DNA of 64,000 nucleotides, taken from the NCBI RefSeq assembly GCF_019393635.1, contig NC_057867.1, forward strand, positions 66,901,492 to 66,965,491. Direction: 5' to 3'. Below the pieces are notes generated by a model that made no database searches, had not been told where the DNA came from, and was given only the letters and a program-made list of their open reading frames with translations. Below, piece by piece: positions 12,022-22,395 of this stretch. Each line of letters begins with the position of its first letter. Within the stretch, counting starts at the first letter, position 1. Both the position numbers and the translations under genes were made by a program. The stretch comes from Dromiciops gliroides. Its lineage: Eukaryota > Chordata > Mammalia > Microbiotheria > Microbiotheriidae.

Positions 12022-12154
12022 TTTCAAGGTAATGAGGGTTAAGTGACGAAGGCTCACACAGCTAGTAAGTGTCAAACGTCTGAGGCCGCATTTGAACTCA
12101 GGTCCTCCTGAATCCAGGGCTGGTGCTTTAACCACTGTGCCACCTAGCTGCCCC
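12022..12154 (-). mobile_element. tRNA-derived SINE, antisense, internally deleted
   Basis: Body lacks about ten bases after GGTTAAGTGAC (the TTGCCCAG block) but keeps CACACAGCTAGTAAGTGTC and the head complement CACCTAGCTGCCCC. Confidence 0.88.
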
Positions 12155-12177
12155 AACCCCTTTTCTTTCTTTCTTTC

Positions 12178-12309
12178 TTTTTTTTTTGCAGGTTAAGTGA
12201 CTTGCCCAAGGCCACACAGCTAGCAAATGTCAAGTGTCTGAGGCCAGATTTGAATTCAGGTCCTCCTGAATCCAAGGCTGGTGCTTTATCCACTGTGCCC
12301 CCCCCCCCT
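12178..12309 (-). mobile_element. tRNA-derived SINE, antisense, truncated at head
   Basis: Starts GCAGGTTAAGTGACTTGCCC. The tRNA-like head is replaced by a C run after CCACTGTGCC. It lies directly beside the previous copy in the same orientation. Confidence 0.85.
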
Positions 12310-12775
12310 TTTCTTTCAAGCCCTGCATTTATACTGTGTCAGTGAAGACTCTTAACTTTCTTCACAAAACCAATTAATTGCAATACTTTCACTTTTCCCC
12401 CCTTAGGCCTTTACAAATGCAAAATTCACTCCATTTTCTTTAATGCCTATACTTCATTTTAAATAAGTGACAGTCAACTCCAAATACAATTTACTGAGCC
12501 CAACTGCAATGCTTAGGTCCCTCCTAGTTCCTCACTGATGACTGTGGAGAAGTAATTTATCTCCTTCTCAACATTAAACTCTTTTATTCTGGAAAAGTAT
12601 TTATTCACCTGTTTCATGACCAAGGCCCAACTATGGCACAGAAGTATCACAGATCTTGGTATCTTAAAGGCATCTTAAAGCTACTCCTCTCACTACAGTA
12701 AGTTATTATTACTATACTTTATTATAAATGCTAAAAGAAATATTGAACCGTTTTCTCCAAATTTAAACCACCCTA

Positions 12776-12928
12776 GGGGCAGCTAGGTGGCGCAGTGGAT
12801 AGAACACCAGCCCTGGAGTCAGGAGGACCTGAGTTCAAATCCGGCTCAGAAACAAACTTAACACTTACTAGGTGTGTGACCCTGGGCAAGTCACTTAACC
12901 CCAATTGTCTCACCAAAAAAAAATAGTA
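12776..12928 (+). mobile_element. tRNA-derived SINE, sense
   Basis: CAATTGTCTCACC tail. Target-site duplication CAAATTTAAACCA at 12758-12770 and 12929-12941. A short rearrangement is present near AAACAAACTTAACAC. Confidence 0.94.
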
Positions 12929-12941
12929 CAAATTTAAACCA

Positions 12942-13639
12942 TCTTTCTTTCTCAATATATTTAGTTTAATAGCATTGTGTAAAAGCAGTTTCCATTTTAG
13001 TGCTGTTGATTGTGAATGATCATTATTCCTATTTTCTCCGTCCTTTTACAAAGTTTTTGATATTTTCTAATACTGTAGGTTATTAGGTTATTTAATTCTC
13101 CAGTGATTTTAAATCCTTATTACACTAATTTAACTTTGGATTCACCTAAATTAAATATAGCTGTGTAATTACTAATGGCATTAACTTTAAAATCTCAACT
13201 TTCACAAGGGCCGTCACATGCCAAGATTTCAGATTTCAGGGACCAAGATTATCAAACTGTTTATGCTTTAATTTCTGTTTGACAAGCAAATACTTTCTAT
13301 CTTCAGTAATTCTTACCCTTACTTATTATAGCCATACTTAGAGTTACATCAAAATACAATTTTCACTTCCACTGATTTCAACACAAGTTTTACAGTGTTT
13401 CTAATTTACCTAAACAATTCATTTAAATCACAGCAATGGCTCTAAATTTCACTTACTTTCAGTTGCTTCCTGATTTCAAAACAAGCCTTTTCTCTTTCTG
13501 GGAACACAACAGGAGGGTAAATAAATTCAAACTTTACTTACTTTTATTCTTTTGGAATCCGAAGGTTTCCTGTTCAGCCTTCTAATAAAAAAAAAAAAAT
13601 CACATTTCCTTCCTGCAACAAATTTGTCTCAACTTTAAA
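12942..13639. other. intergenic AT-rich sequence, nothing recognised
   Basis: Stop-rich in all frames, with no repeat family or motif that I can name. Confidence 0.4.
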
Positions 13640-13653
13640 TACACTTTTTAAAT

Positions 13654-13802
13654 TTTTTTTTTTTTTGGTGAGGCAATTGGGGTTAAGTGACTTGCCCAGA
13701 GTCACACAGCTAGTAAGTGTTAAGTGCGTGAGGCCGGATTTGAACTCAGGTCCTCCTGAATCCAGGGCCGGTGCTCTATCTACTGCGCCACCTAGCTGTC
13801 CC
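13654..13802 (-). mobile_element. tRNA-derived SINE, antisense
   Basis: GTGAGGCAATTGGGG tail complement. Target-site duplication TACACTTTTTAAAT at 13640-13653 and 13803-13816. Confidence 0.96.
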
Positions 13803-14104
13803 TACACTTTTTAAATATACCTTTAATGTACATTAAAGTTAAAACAAATTTCACAGAATGACACTTACATACTTCAGACTCAGAGACTGACCAACTGAAA
13901 CTGCTTTGGGCTTAGCAAATGTTTTTCTTTTTTAAAAAATCTGAGTTGTAGAATTATTTAAACTCAGAAGAGTTTCATTCTAATTTCTCATATACTATTT
14001 TCCTAAGTTTTTTCTTTTTTTCTTTTCTTTTTTGCAGTATATGTTGATTTAATTACTTTGGAGGGACTTATTATATAATGTGGCGAGTAAAACCATATGT
14101 GGTT

Positions 14105-14261
14105 GGGGCAGCTAGGTGGCGCAGTGGATAGAGCACTGGCCCTGGAGTCAGGAGTATCTGAGTTCAAATCCAGCCTCAGACACTTAACACTTACTAGCTC
14201 TGTGACCCTGGGCAAGTCACTTAACCCCAATTGCCTCACTAAAAAAAACAAAAAGAACCCC
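14105..14261 (+). mobile_element. tRNA-derived SINE, sense
   Basis: CAATTGCCTCACT tail with A-rich end. Target-site duplication AAACCATATGTGGTT / AAACTATATGTGGTT at 14090-14104 and 14262-14276. Confidence 0.96.
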
Positions 14262-14329
14262 AAACTATATGTGGTTGCCCTATTTCTGTCCCAAGTGTAG
14301 GGAAAATTAGCTGGAGTTTATCATATATT

Positions 14330-14824
14330 TGTTACTTAGAAATTAGAGGCTACTGCACCAGTTTGGGGGCATTAAGAATTTATTAAAATATTTTAAATAT
14401 TAGTAAGGAGAGCACACATGACTCTGAAAGAAAGGAAAGCCTAGCTAGGAAGTAGAAGAGAGAGAAGAGAGAAAATGGGGAAGTCGAGAGGGCTGTGTCT
14501 TCACTCACCCAGTTCCTGTGCCAAAAGAGGCAAGTGTCTGTGCAAGCTTCCTGGGGGCAGGAGCAGAGCCTGCCAATACACATGGTTCAAAGCTAATTGG
14601 CTGGCATTACTCAAATCTATTGGTTCACTGGATTTGAGGGAAATCCATGAGTAGAACGTGCTGAGGTCAGAGTTCAGAGAACACACCCCCTGGCAGGAAC
14701 AAGGCTTTTAGGTAGGTGTAGTTTTGAATGAGGTAACTTCCTGACTCTGAGCTGACCTTAAGTAAGGTCAGGCCAGGCTCAACAGAGCCTCTGGGGAGTC
14801 TCAAAACCTCATTATTTTCTCACA
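14330..14824 (-). mobile_element. candidate solo LTR, antisense
   Basis: Read on the minus strand, the block begins TGTGAGAAAATAATGAGG and ends AAGTAACA, giving the TG..CA termini of an LTR. An AATAAA signal sits near 14373, about 45 bases before the end. Length is about 495 bases. Flanking five-base sequences (ATATT / ATAAT) are not an exact duplication. No internal retroviral region is attached. Confidence 0.45.
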
Positions 14825-16116
14825 ATAATTATATATATAATTTCTCTGCCTCTTCATCTGACACAAATGTTGGTGTAAAAACTCCATTTAGCTTCAGTGT
14901 TTTGCAAGTATAAGTTGTTATAAAAGATGACTAACGATCCCATAAAATTGTTCTTGTTGCTGTTGAATGGACAGTGCATCCAACTCATTTACTTGTTATT
15001 CTTAGCTGAAGCTTCTATTTGTTCACTAGTTTTATCGATAGCAACAAAGTGAAGATTAGTATGACTTGGGTTGTCCATTTAGCATGTCATTGTTGTCAGT
15101 GGATGATCATCTCATATTTGAAGTACCAGCAGTGTGGTAGATGGTATGTCTCAGCCTCTTCCTCCATTTTCCCCCACTCTATCACTGTCACTGCAGAACC
15201 GGGGGACTTTAATGGGCTGCCATGGGCAAATAATGTAATAGCCACCTTCTGATGATGAGCCTCTACACACACAGTTTGGTTGGTCCTCCAGCTGGAGACA
15301 GTCTCTCCCTACAATTTTATGTATCCTTTGTAACACAGAAAAACCTGTCAGAGCTTGCTCTGAAGGAGTAGCTTTCAAGAGCTCAGGGCTACTTCCATAC
15401 CACTGGAGTTGTAGACAGCTCATGAATGAATGCATTATATATGTAAGCTTTTATAAAATACTTAAGTATTGATAATATGCTAAAGCTTCAGTGTGCTAGT
15501 TGTTTTTGAGGGTAATGGCCTCCAGGTTACCCTGACAGAACAATAAATTAATAAAATGAAAAGAATTAGCAGTAGGAGCATTCCTAGTCAAATGGATGAA
15601 TCTATGTAAGCTCACTGACACATCCTAACCCAGTTTCTGTCCCTTTCTCTTATAACTAATGACATGGTTTCCAAACCAGATACAAGCTATCTGGTGACTT
15701 TTTATTTTTATCCTTTCACCTATCTTTTAATGAACTAAGCTTTTATTCTCCCTAATCATCCATTAATTTAGACTGACATAACACCATTTATTAGTCTTTT
15801 TTACCTGAGTCTTAAGTGGTCACAAAAACACTTTCACAAATAATGGATACTTCTTGAGCTCCTTCAAGAGGATTTCAATGTATTCGGCAATGAGAGCAGC
15901 TACGAACTTTTTTTTTTTTAATTACCACTCCAAAATGGGAAAAAGTCTCATAAAAGAATAGAAAATAGTATCTCATCTCTTTTCCAAGTTAACCTCAAAT
16001 CAAAGCAACCAGTGTGTTGAACTGGGTCTTTGGTTTTGTTTTGTGACTGTTCAATATAGTAACTGGTGTGGTTTTCTTGATATATTGAATCTTTAAGGAT
16101 ATAGAACTTCAATTAG
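14825..16116. other. intergenic; unrecognised minus-strand open frame 15151-15435
   Basis: A 94-codon minus-strand frame (15435 down to 15151, starting MHSFMSCLQLQWYG) has a protein-like composition. I do not recognise it, and it ends without a supporting neighbour; it could be part of a decayed processed gene. A T run at 15909-15919 might be the poly(A) tail of the NSA2 pseudogene to its right. Nothing else is identified. Confidence 0.3.
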
Positions 16117-16898
16117 TCAAACAAGCAAGACAGCATTTATAATTTTCTGGTTTGTTGGTAATCTGTGCATATTTTCCCCAGATAACTTTGTCTACTTGTG
16201 TCACAAGGCCCAGCTCACTCACATTCACTTTAAGTCAGTTTAAGACAGTCCCATTGGTAATAACACCCAGAGTCGTATATAGTGGGGAGGAAGTATTCTT
16301 CTTCACACCAAGTATGGGTAGGCAAAAAGTGGCTTTATGTTCTGGATGAATTACATGAGCCTTCTTAAAATGCAAACCCGTTGGCCTAATAAATCTTTCA
16401 TATTTTAGTGGTTTTCGAGTAAAGACATCTCCAACAAGGCAGACTCTAGTAACCATTCTCTTCAAAGCCTTCTTTCACTTTCCTGTATGAATAACCTTTA
16501 ACACTTCTGTTTCTCCCTGGGCACGAACTTTTGGCAAGGGGACTTCCCATTTACCATCTTTCTCGTTTCTTTTTTTTTTTTAATCATGTTGGAAAGTACT
16601 TTGGTTTGGCATTGTCCCTCTCTGTCTAGCAGATATGCAGACACTGCTCCTTGAGGAGTTCTTCATCATTCTTTCACTTGGTATTTCTCTTTTCATGCAT
16701 CTTGATGGTCTTTTTCATGTGAATCTTCTCAGCATGATGCTGTTTATGGTAGAGTTTGGCCTTTAGACCACTCATTTTCTTTGCTTTCTTTGAATGTTCA
16801 TGAGCCTCTCAGCTTTCCTTCTTTCTCTTTTTCTCAGGGTAATTCAAGCAGTAGCCATACTGTTTTCGGTGTAACTCTATGTATTCGTTCTGTGGCAT
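16117..16898 (-). pseudogene. NSA2: NSA2 (ribosome biogenesis homolog) processed pseudogene
   Basis: Reading right to left from the ATG at 16898 gives MPQNEYIELHRK, then KKAKKM, KLYHKQ and MKKTIKMHEKRNTK. The best-preserved block is [15 protein letters not shown] followed by [14 protein letters not shown] and [11 protein letters not shown] (16465-16235), and it ends NAVLLV-stop at 16117. This covers the whole roughly 260-codon NSA2 protein, a factor for 60S ribosomal subunit biogenesis. No introns remain. Disabling changes include TGA at codon 30 (the conserved Arg of ESREAHE), a stop after NTK near codon 75, a frameshift shortly after, and a small deletion near the C terminus removing the DGC of ENDGCINAV. 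It is a dead retrocopy. Confidence 0.9.
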
Positions 16899-17051
16899 GT
16901 TGACGGCTGGGGGCCCTTCGAAGAGCCACCAAAAATGCTTCCAAACTTCAGACCTGCTGTTAGTGACTGATTCCTCACAAGACAGAAAAGAAAAGGCTGA
17001 CGTTTTTCTTATTTTAACATTTCAAACTGCAGCCTTAAAATCAATCTCAAG

Positions 17052-17204
17052 GAGGGCAACTAGGTGGCGCAGTGGATAGAGCACCGGCCCTGGATTCAGG
17101 AGGACCTGAGTTCAAATCCAGCCTAAGACACTTGACACTTAGTAGCTGTGTGACCTTGGGCAAGTCACTTAACCCTCATTGCCCCACAAAACAAACAAAC
17201 AAAC
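17052..17204 (+). mobile_element. tRNA-derived SINE, sense
   Basis: Starts GAGGGCAACTAGGTGGCGCA; tail CATTGCCCCAC followed by AAAC repeats. Target-site duplication AAAATCAATCTCAAG at 17037-17051 and 17205-17219. Confidence 0.96.
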
Positions 17205-17219
17205 AAAATCAATCTCAAG

Positions 17220-17450
17220 TCATTTCAAAGTTCCTTTTATAGAATGACTGATCTGTCAATTTTAATTTTCATTAAACTTTACAAAGTTTGCTGGTACCTC
17301 AAAAGCTCATCAGAGTACTTAATAAAAACTTTCAAATCATAATTTAGCAATTTCCAGTAGAGAACAATAAATTTAGTGTCTCTCTCTCTCTCTTTTTAAT
17401 CTTTCATCTCTGCAATGGTCAATGTGGCCATTATTGGAAATAGAGAAAAG
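17220..17450. other. intergenic, nothing recognised
   Basis: Short AT-rich gap with a small CT repeat near 17380; no coding potential. Confidence 0.4.
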
Positions 17451-17458
17451 AAAGACTT

Positions 17459-17600
17459 TTTTTTTTTTCGGGGCAATGAGGGTTAAGTGACTTGCCCAGG
17501 GTCACACAGCTAGTAAGTGTCAAGTGTCTGAGGCCAGAATTGAACTCAGGTCCTCCTGAATCCAAGGTTAGTGCTTTATCCATTGCGCCATCTAGCTGCT
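17459..17600 (-). mobile_element. tRNA-derived SINE, antisense
   Basis: CGGGGCAATGAGGG tail complement. Short duplication AAAGACTT at 17451-17458 and 17604-17611. Confidence 0.92.
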
Positions 17601-17627
17601 ACCAAAGACTTAAAAAAAAAAACTTTA

Positions 17628-17775
17628 CTTTTTTTTTTGGTGAGGCAATTGGGGTTAAGTGACTTGCCCGGGGTCACACAGCTAGTAAGTGTTAAGTGTC
17701 TGAGGGCACATTTGAACTCAGGTCCTCCTGAATGCAGGGCCAGTGCTCTATCCACTGCGCCACCTAGCTGCCCCC
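17628..17775 (-). mobile_element. tRNA-derived SINE, antisense
   Basis: GTGAGGCAATTGGGG tail complement, full head. It sits less than 30 bases from the previous antisense copy but differs from it in tail type, so it is a separate insertion. Confidence 0.93.
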
Positions 17776-18273
17776 TATGGGAATCTTGAACAAAGAAAAG
17801 GTCAAGGTGTTGAAATCCAGTTTGGGGTTAACATTCCAGAATTGTCACTGTTTAATTCCTTCCTCCACCACTCCCCTTAAGGATTGAAAAGGGTTTCTTA
17901 CCCATGATCTGTATCTTCCTAACTGTATGCAAAATCAGATACTACCTTTGGGTGACTGAGTCATACCAGTGAGTTCACTTCCTATGTGTGAGAGGGGATT
18001 GATGATTTTATCTAGACAGGAGTTTAGTTTCCTTTTCCTTAATCTCCTTCCCTGAGAAAGACTGTAGCTTTTGTTCTAAGTATTTTCCTAAAGGAAAAAT
18101 CCTGGAAAGGATTTTAGGCTGGAGAAAATATTCTTTCTTAATACTTTTAGTTGAATTTAAAATGAAGTTTTTAATATGCTTCCATAGTAGAAAGGAGTGG
18201 CTTGGGAGGTGGTGGGTTTCTCCGCCCCAGAGGGCTTCATATAAGTGCTGGACTTATTAAAGAGATAATAGAG

Positions 18274-18424
18274 GGGGCAGCTAGGTGGCTCAGTGGATAA
18301 AGCACTGGCCTTGGATTCAGGAGTACCCAAGTTCAAATCCAGCCTCAGACACTTGACACTTAACTAGCTGTGTGACCCTGGGCAAGTCACTTAACCCTCA
18401 TTGCCCTGCAAAAATTTAAAAAAA
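18274..18424 (+). mobile_element. tRNA-derived SINE, sense
   Basis: Head GGGGCAGCTAGGTGGCTCAG, tail CATTGCCCTGC plus A-rich end. Imperfect duplication AGAGATAATAGAG / AGAGAGGTAATAGAA flanks it. Confidence 0.93.
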
Positions 18425-19154
18425 GAGAGAGGTAATAGAAGGAACGGATTCATGGTCAGGTATAGGTTGCTTTAGATGGCTTCTTAGGTCCTTTCCAACC
18501 CAGAGAACTCGTGATTCTATGAGTATACTGTTCATACTGAGTTCTAAATTTCTGATGAAGCTCACTACCCTTTCACTATGTTTATCAGATCTTGGATTTA
18601 ACGCCAGAAGGAACCTTTGAGGCCATCATTTTTGCATTTAACAGAAACACATGGAATCCTATATCTAGAACGAAGCTTAGAGAGAGCTCTTAGTGTGATC
18701 CTCAGAGAGTGATATATCCAGTGTTACTGAGCTAATTAGTAGCAGAGCCAGGAGTAGAACCAAGAAGTCTCTTGCTCCCCAGCCCAATGTTCTTTCCCTA
18801 TTCTGTGCTACAAGCAGGATCAAAGTCTCATAACACAAAAATGGATCTCCAAAGAGGGTATTTCAGGCATTAACCTAGACGATGGGAAAGATGGATGATA
18901 GGGCAGATTAACTGTCCTGGAGTCACCTCATGGGCAGCTAATTGCCTACTCTGCCTATGTGTAGGACCAATCCTGATTCTAGGAAAAAAAACCCAAACTG
19001 GTCACTCAGAGAGTAACCCACAGAGATTTCATTAGAAATGGGTTTGGAATAGAAGGAAGGATTGAAGGACAAAGGCTTCTGCTTCCCCACAAGTGTCTTC
19101 CAGCTGTTTATTAGGAGGGGAAAATACTTGCCAGTACTTCTCTTCTTTTTGCAG
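18425..19154. other. sequence upstream of the TLR13 coding exon (intron or 5' flank)
   Basis: 18600-18790 resembles an antisense MIR-class relic (TAGTAGCAGAGCCAGGAGTAGAAC). No upstream coding exon is recognised. The stretch ends in the acceptor-like tract at 19137-19154, so it is likely intronic at its right end. Confidence 0.4.
19137..19154 (+). promoter_or_regulatory. probable 3' splice site before TLR13 coding exon
   Basis: ACTTCTCTTCTTTTTGCAG: a pyrimidine tract ending in AG directly upstream of the TLR13 frame. The frame stays open from 19155 to the first ATG at 19223, so an upstream exon could add residues, as in the annotated mouse start. Confidence 0.6.
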
Positions 19155-19222
19155 AGAAACCAAAAATTGGGGTGAAGTCTGAAGCACCATACAAGAAGCC
19201 TCTTGGGCCCACTGTCAACAAG

Positions 19223-22066
19223 ATGCACCCTGAAACCAGGGGGGTGCCAGTGAACTGGCTCTCCTTCATTTTTGTTGAGTTTTCTCTGCTGTCACTGACA
19301 GACACATATGGATTCAGTCACTGCACCCAGTATGAATTTAACATTCACCATGTGATCTGTGTCCGAAAGAACATCACCAGCTTGAAAGAAGGCATTCATG
19401 ATCTCCCTGGATATATCACTCACCTCAACCTTACACACAACCAAATCAAAATTGTGCCCTCTGAGAGTTTTGCTAATTTGTCTAATCTTGTGGATCTTAG
19501 ACTGGAGTGGAACTATATTTGGGACATTGGTCCAGGGGCCTTCCAGGGGCTTAAAAACTTGACCTTTTTGAACCTAGTGGAAAATAAGCTTGAGAAAATC
19601 AACTCTTCTTTTGAGGGCCTGTCCAATCTGAAAACTTTGCTCCTGAGCCACAATCAAATCACCTGGATCCACGAAAATGCCTTTGTCCCACTTGTCAATT
19701 TACAGTACTTAAGCTTGTCTCGTAATGCAATAACTAATTTTTCCAATGTCCTGGCAGCTGTACAGCATCTCCCACGCCTGGAGGTTCTTGATCTCACCAA
19801 TAATACCATTGCTTTCCTGAACTGTAGTTCGACATTCCGCCTTTCCTTCACCAAGCTGATCTTGATGAGGAACAAGCTGGTGGACTTGGATTTTTCTACT
19901 CTGTCACTTCCTAACTTAACCACCCTGGATGTCTCCCAGAATGCTATCCAGAATGTGTATCTGGAGACTCTATACCACGTGAGGAGTTTGAATTTGAGCG
20001 GGACACAAATGAAAGTGGAAAATCTTCAAGCCAAACATCTGCAGAATCTAGTGGAGCTGGACCTCAGTGGTATTAATTCATCGCTGAGTGGAGTTTGTCA
20101 CCTCCTCCAAAATTTGCCCAGGATAAAGACGTTATTTTTAAAGAAAAATAGAATTAACTCAGAGGACATCAAGCACCTCACCAACTGTACTATGCTTCTG
20201 TCTCTTGACCTGAGCCACAATAAAGGTTTGGTCCATCTCTGTAATGATGAGTTCAATGGCATGCCCAGCCTCGAATGGCTGGATCTGAACAGCTGTATGC
20301 TCTCCCAGATCAGCAACAAGACTTGGAATTCCCTCCAGAATTTGACAGTTTTAGACCTGAGTAGAAATAGATTTAAAAGCTTTCCGGATTTTGCATTTTC
20401 TCCCCTTATTCATCTGCAGTCTCTCTCTCTTTCCAGAAACCCCATCACAGAGCTCAACGGTCTGACCTTCTATAGCCTACATGCATTGAAGGAGCTCAAC
20501 TTGGCTGGGTGCTGGATAGTGGCAGTCGACAAATCCTCTTTTGATCAATTTTCGAATCTTGAGAACCTAAACCTTCGGGAGAACAATATCCGAACTCTGA
20601 AACGGAACACTTTTTTATCTCTGAATAAGCTTCAGGTTCTGACCCTCTCCCACAACCGTCTGACCACCATAGAGAAAAAGGCCTTTTCTGGCCTAAGAAA
20701 ACTATACAAACTTGACCTCGCATACAATGTCCTGTCTGATTTGCACCCTGACATGTTCTTGGCACTGGAAGGACTAGAGGTTTTAGACCTCAGTAATAAT
20801 AAAATAACTTATGAAACTTCCAGGAGCCTCCAAAGTCCTCCTTTTAAGGATCTCCAGTTCCTCAAATACCTCAACCTAGAAGAACAAATAAACGGGATTC
20901 AGGTTGTCCCAATTAACTTCTTCCAAGGACTTGGACGTTTGCAGGAACTATTACTGGGAAAGAACTCCAAGGTATTTCTAGACCACCTCCAGTTGGACCA
21001 GCTGCCTAACCTCATCAGGTTGGATATCTCAGGGACAAAAGCTGGAGATCGGGGCCTCTATTTAAATACCTCCTTGTTCCACAAGCTCAAACAACTTAAA
21101 ATATTGCGACTGGAGAACAACAACTTGGAATCATTAGTTCCCGAGATGTTTTTTGGTTTGGAACACCTTCAGGTCTTTTCCTTGAGGTTCAATAACCTGA
21201 AAATCATTCATCAAAACCTCTTGCAGAACCTCAAGTCCCTGACGTACTTTGATGTCTATGGGAATGAGCTTGAGTGCACCTGTGATAACGAGTGGTTCAA
21301 GAACTGGTCCATCAACACACCAAGTGTTCATATCCCCTACCTAGGGAGCTTCTATTGTCAGCAGCCAAATACACAGAGCCTACTGGTGGGCTTTGATACT
21401 TCTATATGCAATTTTGACACAGGTAAAATCTACTTTTTCTGCTCCTTCAGTCTAGTGCTTGCAACCATGGTCCTCTCTTGGTTTGGTACCGAGATTATCT
21501 CAACTATGAGATATGGGATCTATATGTTTAAGTCCTTGTACATGGCCAAGTGGAATCAAACACAAAAGGAGTTTGTCTATGACGCCTTTGTCTCCTTCAA
21601 TACTGCTGATGAGCAATGGGTTTATAAGGAGCTCGTGCCTGCCCTAGAAAGGGGTGGCCAGCCTACTTTTAAGCTTTGCCTACACCATCGGGACTTCACA
21701 CCAGGAGTGGACATCTTTGAGAATATCCAGAATGCCATTAACACCAGTAGAAAGACTCTCTGTATTGTCAGCAATGACTATCTCCAAAGTGAGTGGTGCC
21801 GCCTTGAGGTGCAGCTGGCTAGTCTCAGGATGTTCTATGAGTACCAGGATGTGGTCATTTTGATTTTCCTGGAGGAGATCCCCAACTATCGGCTATCCAG
21901 CTACCATCGACTCCGGAAACTCGTGAAAAAGCAGACATTTATCACCTGGCCTAAGAATTCCCAAGAGAGGCCCCTGTTCTGGGCCCGCATTAGAAATGTA
22001 CTAGGCAACAAGAACGTTAGGGAAGAGAATGCACAACTGATTTTGACCGAACCACTGGGAGACTGA
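19223..22066 (+). CDS. TLR13: Toll-like receptor 13 (TLR13)
   Basis: Intact, intronless coding exon of 947 codons from the first ATG (good context, A at -3). The same frame is open for 23 codons upstream back to the acceptor at 19154. Residues 12-25 form a hydrophobic signal-peptide core. An N-terminal cysteine cap (from C34) precedes roughly 25 leucine-rich repeats to about residue 680. A C-terminal LRR cap (CTCDNEW ... SICNFD, about 684-731) follows, then one membrane segment (about 732-754) and a TIR domain (about 780-925). The TIR has box 1 YDAFVSF, box 2 LCLHHRDFTPG and box 3 FW. Wording follows mouse TLR13 closely through repeats such as FSPLIHLQSLSLSRNPITEL and NNLESLVPEMFFGLEHLQVF. 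Family knowledge: TLR13 is an endosomal MyD88-dependent sensor of bacterial 23S rRNA, a TLR11-subfamily member absent from humans. No frameshift or internal stop was seen. PGK1 lies 20 kb downstream in the same orientation, as in mouse. Confidence 0.95.
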   Translation: MHPETRGVPVNWLSFIFVEFSLLSLTDTYGFSHCTQYEFNIHHVICVRKNITSLKEGIHDLPGYITHLNLTHNQIKIVPSESFANLSNLVDLRLEWNYIWDIGPGAFQGLKNLTFLNLVENKLEKINSSFEGLSNLKTLLLSHNQITWIHENAFVPLVNLQYLSLSRNAITNFSNVLAAVQHLPRLEVLDLTNNTIAFLNCSSTFRLSFTKLILMRNKLVDLDFSTLSLPNLTTLDVSQNAIQNVYLETLYHVRSLNLSGTQMKVENLQAKHLQNLVELDLSGINSSLSGVCHLLQNLPRIKTLFLKKNRINSEDIKHLTNCTMLLSLDLSHNKGLVHLCNDEFNGMPSLEWLDLNSCMLSQISNKTWNSLQNLTVLDLSRNRFKSFPDFAFSPLIHLQSLSLSRNPITELNGLTFYSLHALKELNLAGCWIVAVDKSSFDQFSNLENLNLRENNIRTLKRNTFLSLNKLQVLTLSHNRLTTIEKKAFSGLRKLYKLDLAYNVLSDLHPDMFLALEGLEVLDLSNNKITYETSRSLQSPPFKDLQFLKYLNLEEQINGIQVVPINFFQGLGRLQELLLGKNSKVFLDHLQLDQLPNLIRLDISGTKAGDRGLYLNTSLFHKLKQLKILRLENNNLESLVPEMFFGLEHLQVFSLRFNNLKIIHQNLLQNLKSLTYFDVYGNELECTCDNEWFKNWSINTPSVHIPYLGSFYCQQPNTQSLLVGFDTSICNFDTGKIYFFCSFSLVLATMVLSWFGTEIISTMRYGIYMFKSLYMAKWNQTQKEFVYDAFVSFNTADEQWVYKELVPALERGGQPTFKLCLHHRDFTPGVDIFENIQNAINTSRKTLCIVSNDYLQSEWCRLEVQLASLRMFYEYQDVVILIFLEEIPNYRLSSYHRLRKLVKKQTFITWPKNSQERPLFWARIRNVLGNKNVREENAQLILTEPLGD

Positions 22067-22149
22067 AACTCTTGGACAAGACACAGTGTTCAATAGCAGC
22101 ATAAGACCTCCTATAGCTACTGATCCTTTGGCTCCAGATGACACAACAA
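22067..22149 (+). other. start of TLR13 3' UTR (inferred)
   Basis: Follows the TGA stop at 22064-22066. I did not find a convincing AATAAA signal nearby, so the UTR end is not placed. Confidence 0.4.
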
Positions 22150-22395
22150 TGAGTATTTGGTGGGCAAAGTGGATAGAGTGCTACCCTTGGAATCAGGAAG
22201 GCCTGACTTTAATTGATACCTACTATCTCTGTGACCCTGGGCAAGTCACTTAATCTCTTTTAACCTTGGTTTCTGTCTCTATAAATGGAGATAATAATAG
22301 CACCTACCTTATTTGTGAGGACTAAATGAGAACATATGTAAAGCACTTTGAAAACCTTAAAGTGCTCTATAAATGCCAACTATGATTATTATTGT
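22150..22395 (+). mobile_element. MIR/CORE-SINE relic
   Basis: Head AAAGTGGATAGAGTGC, then CTGTGACCCTGGGCAAGTCA and a CORE-type segment with AAGCACTTTGAAAACCTTAA, ending AAATGCCAACTATGATTATT. It probably lies in the TLR13 3' UTR or just downstream. Confidence 0.85.

Noticed and set aside
19654-21863. Frames on the opposite strand and a +1 frame inside TLR13
   Set aside because: Shadows of the leucine-rich-repeat coding sequence.
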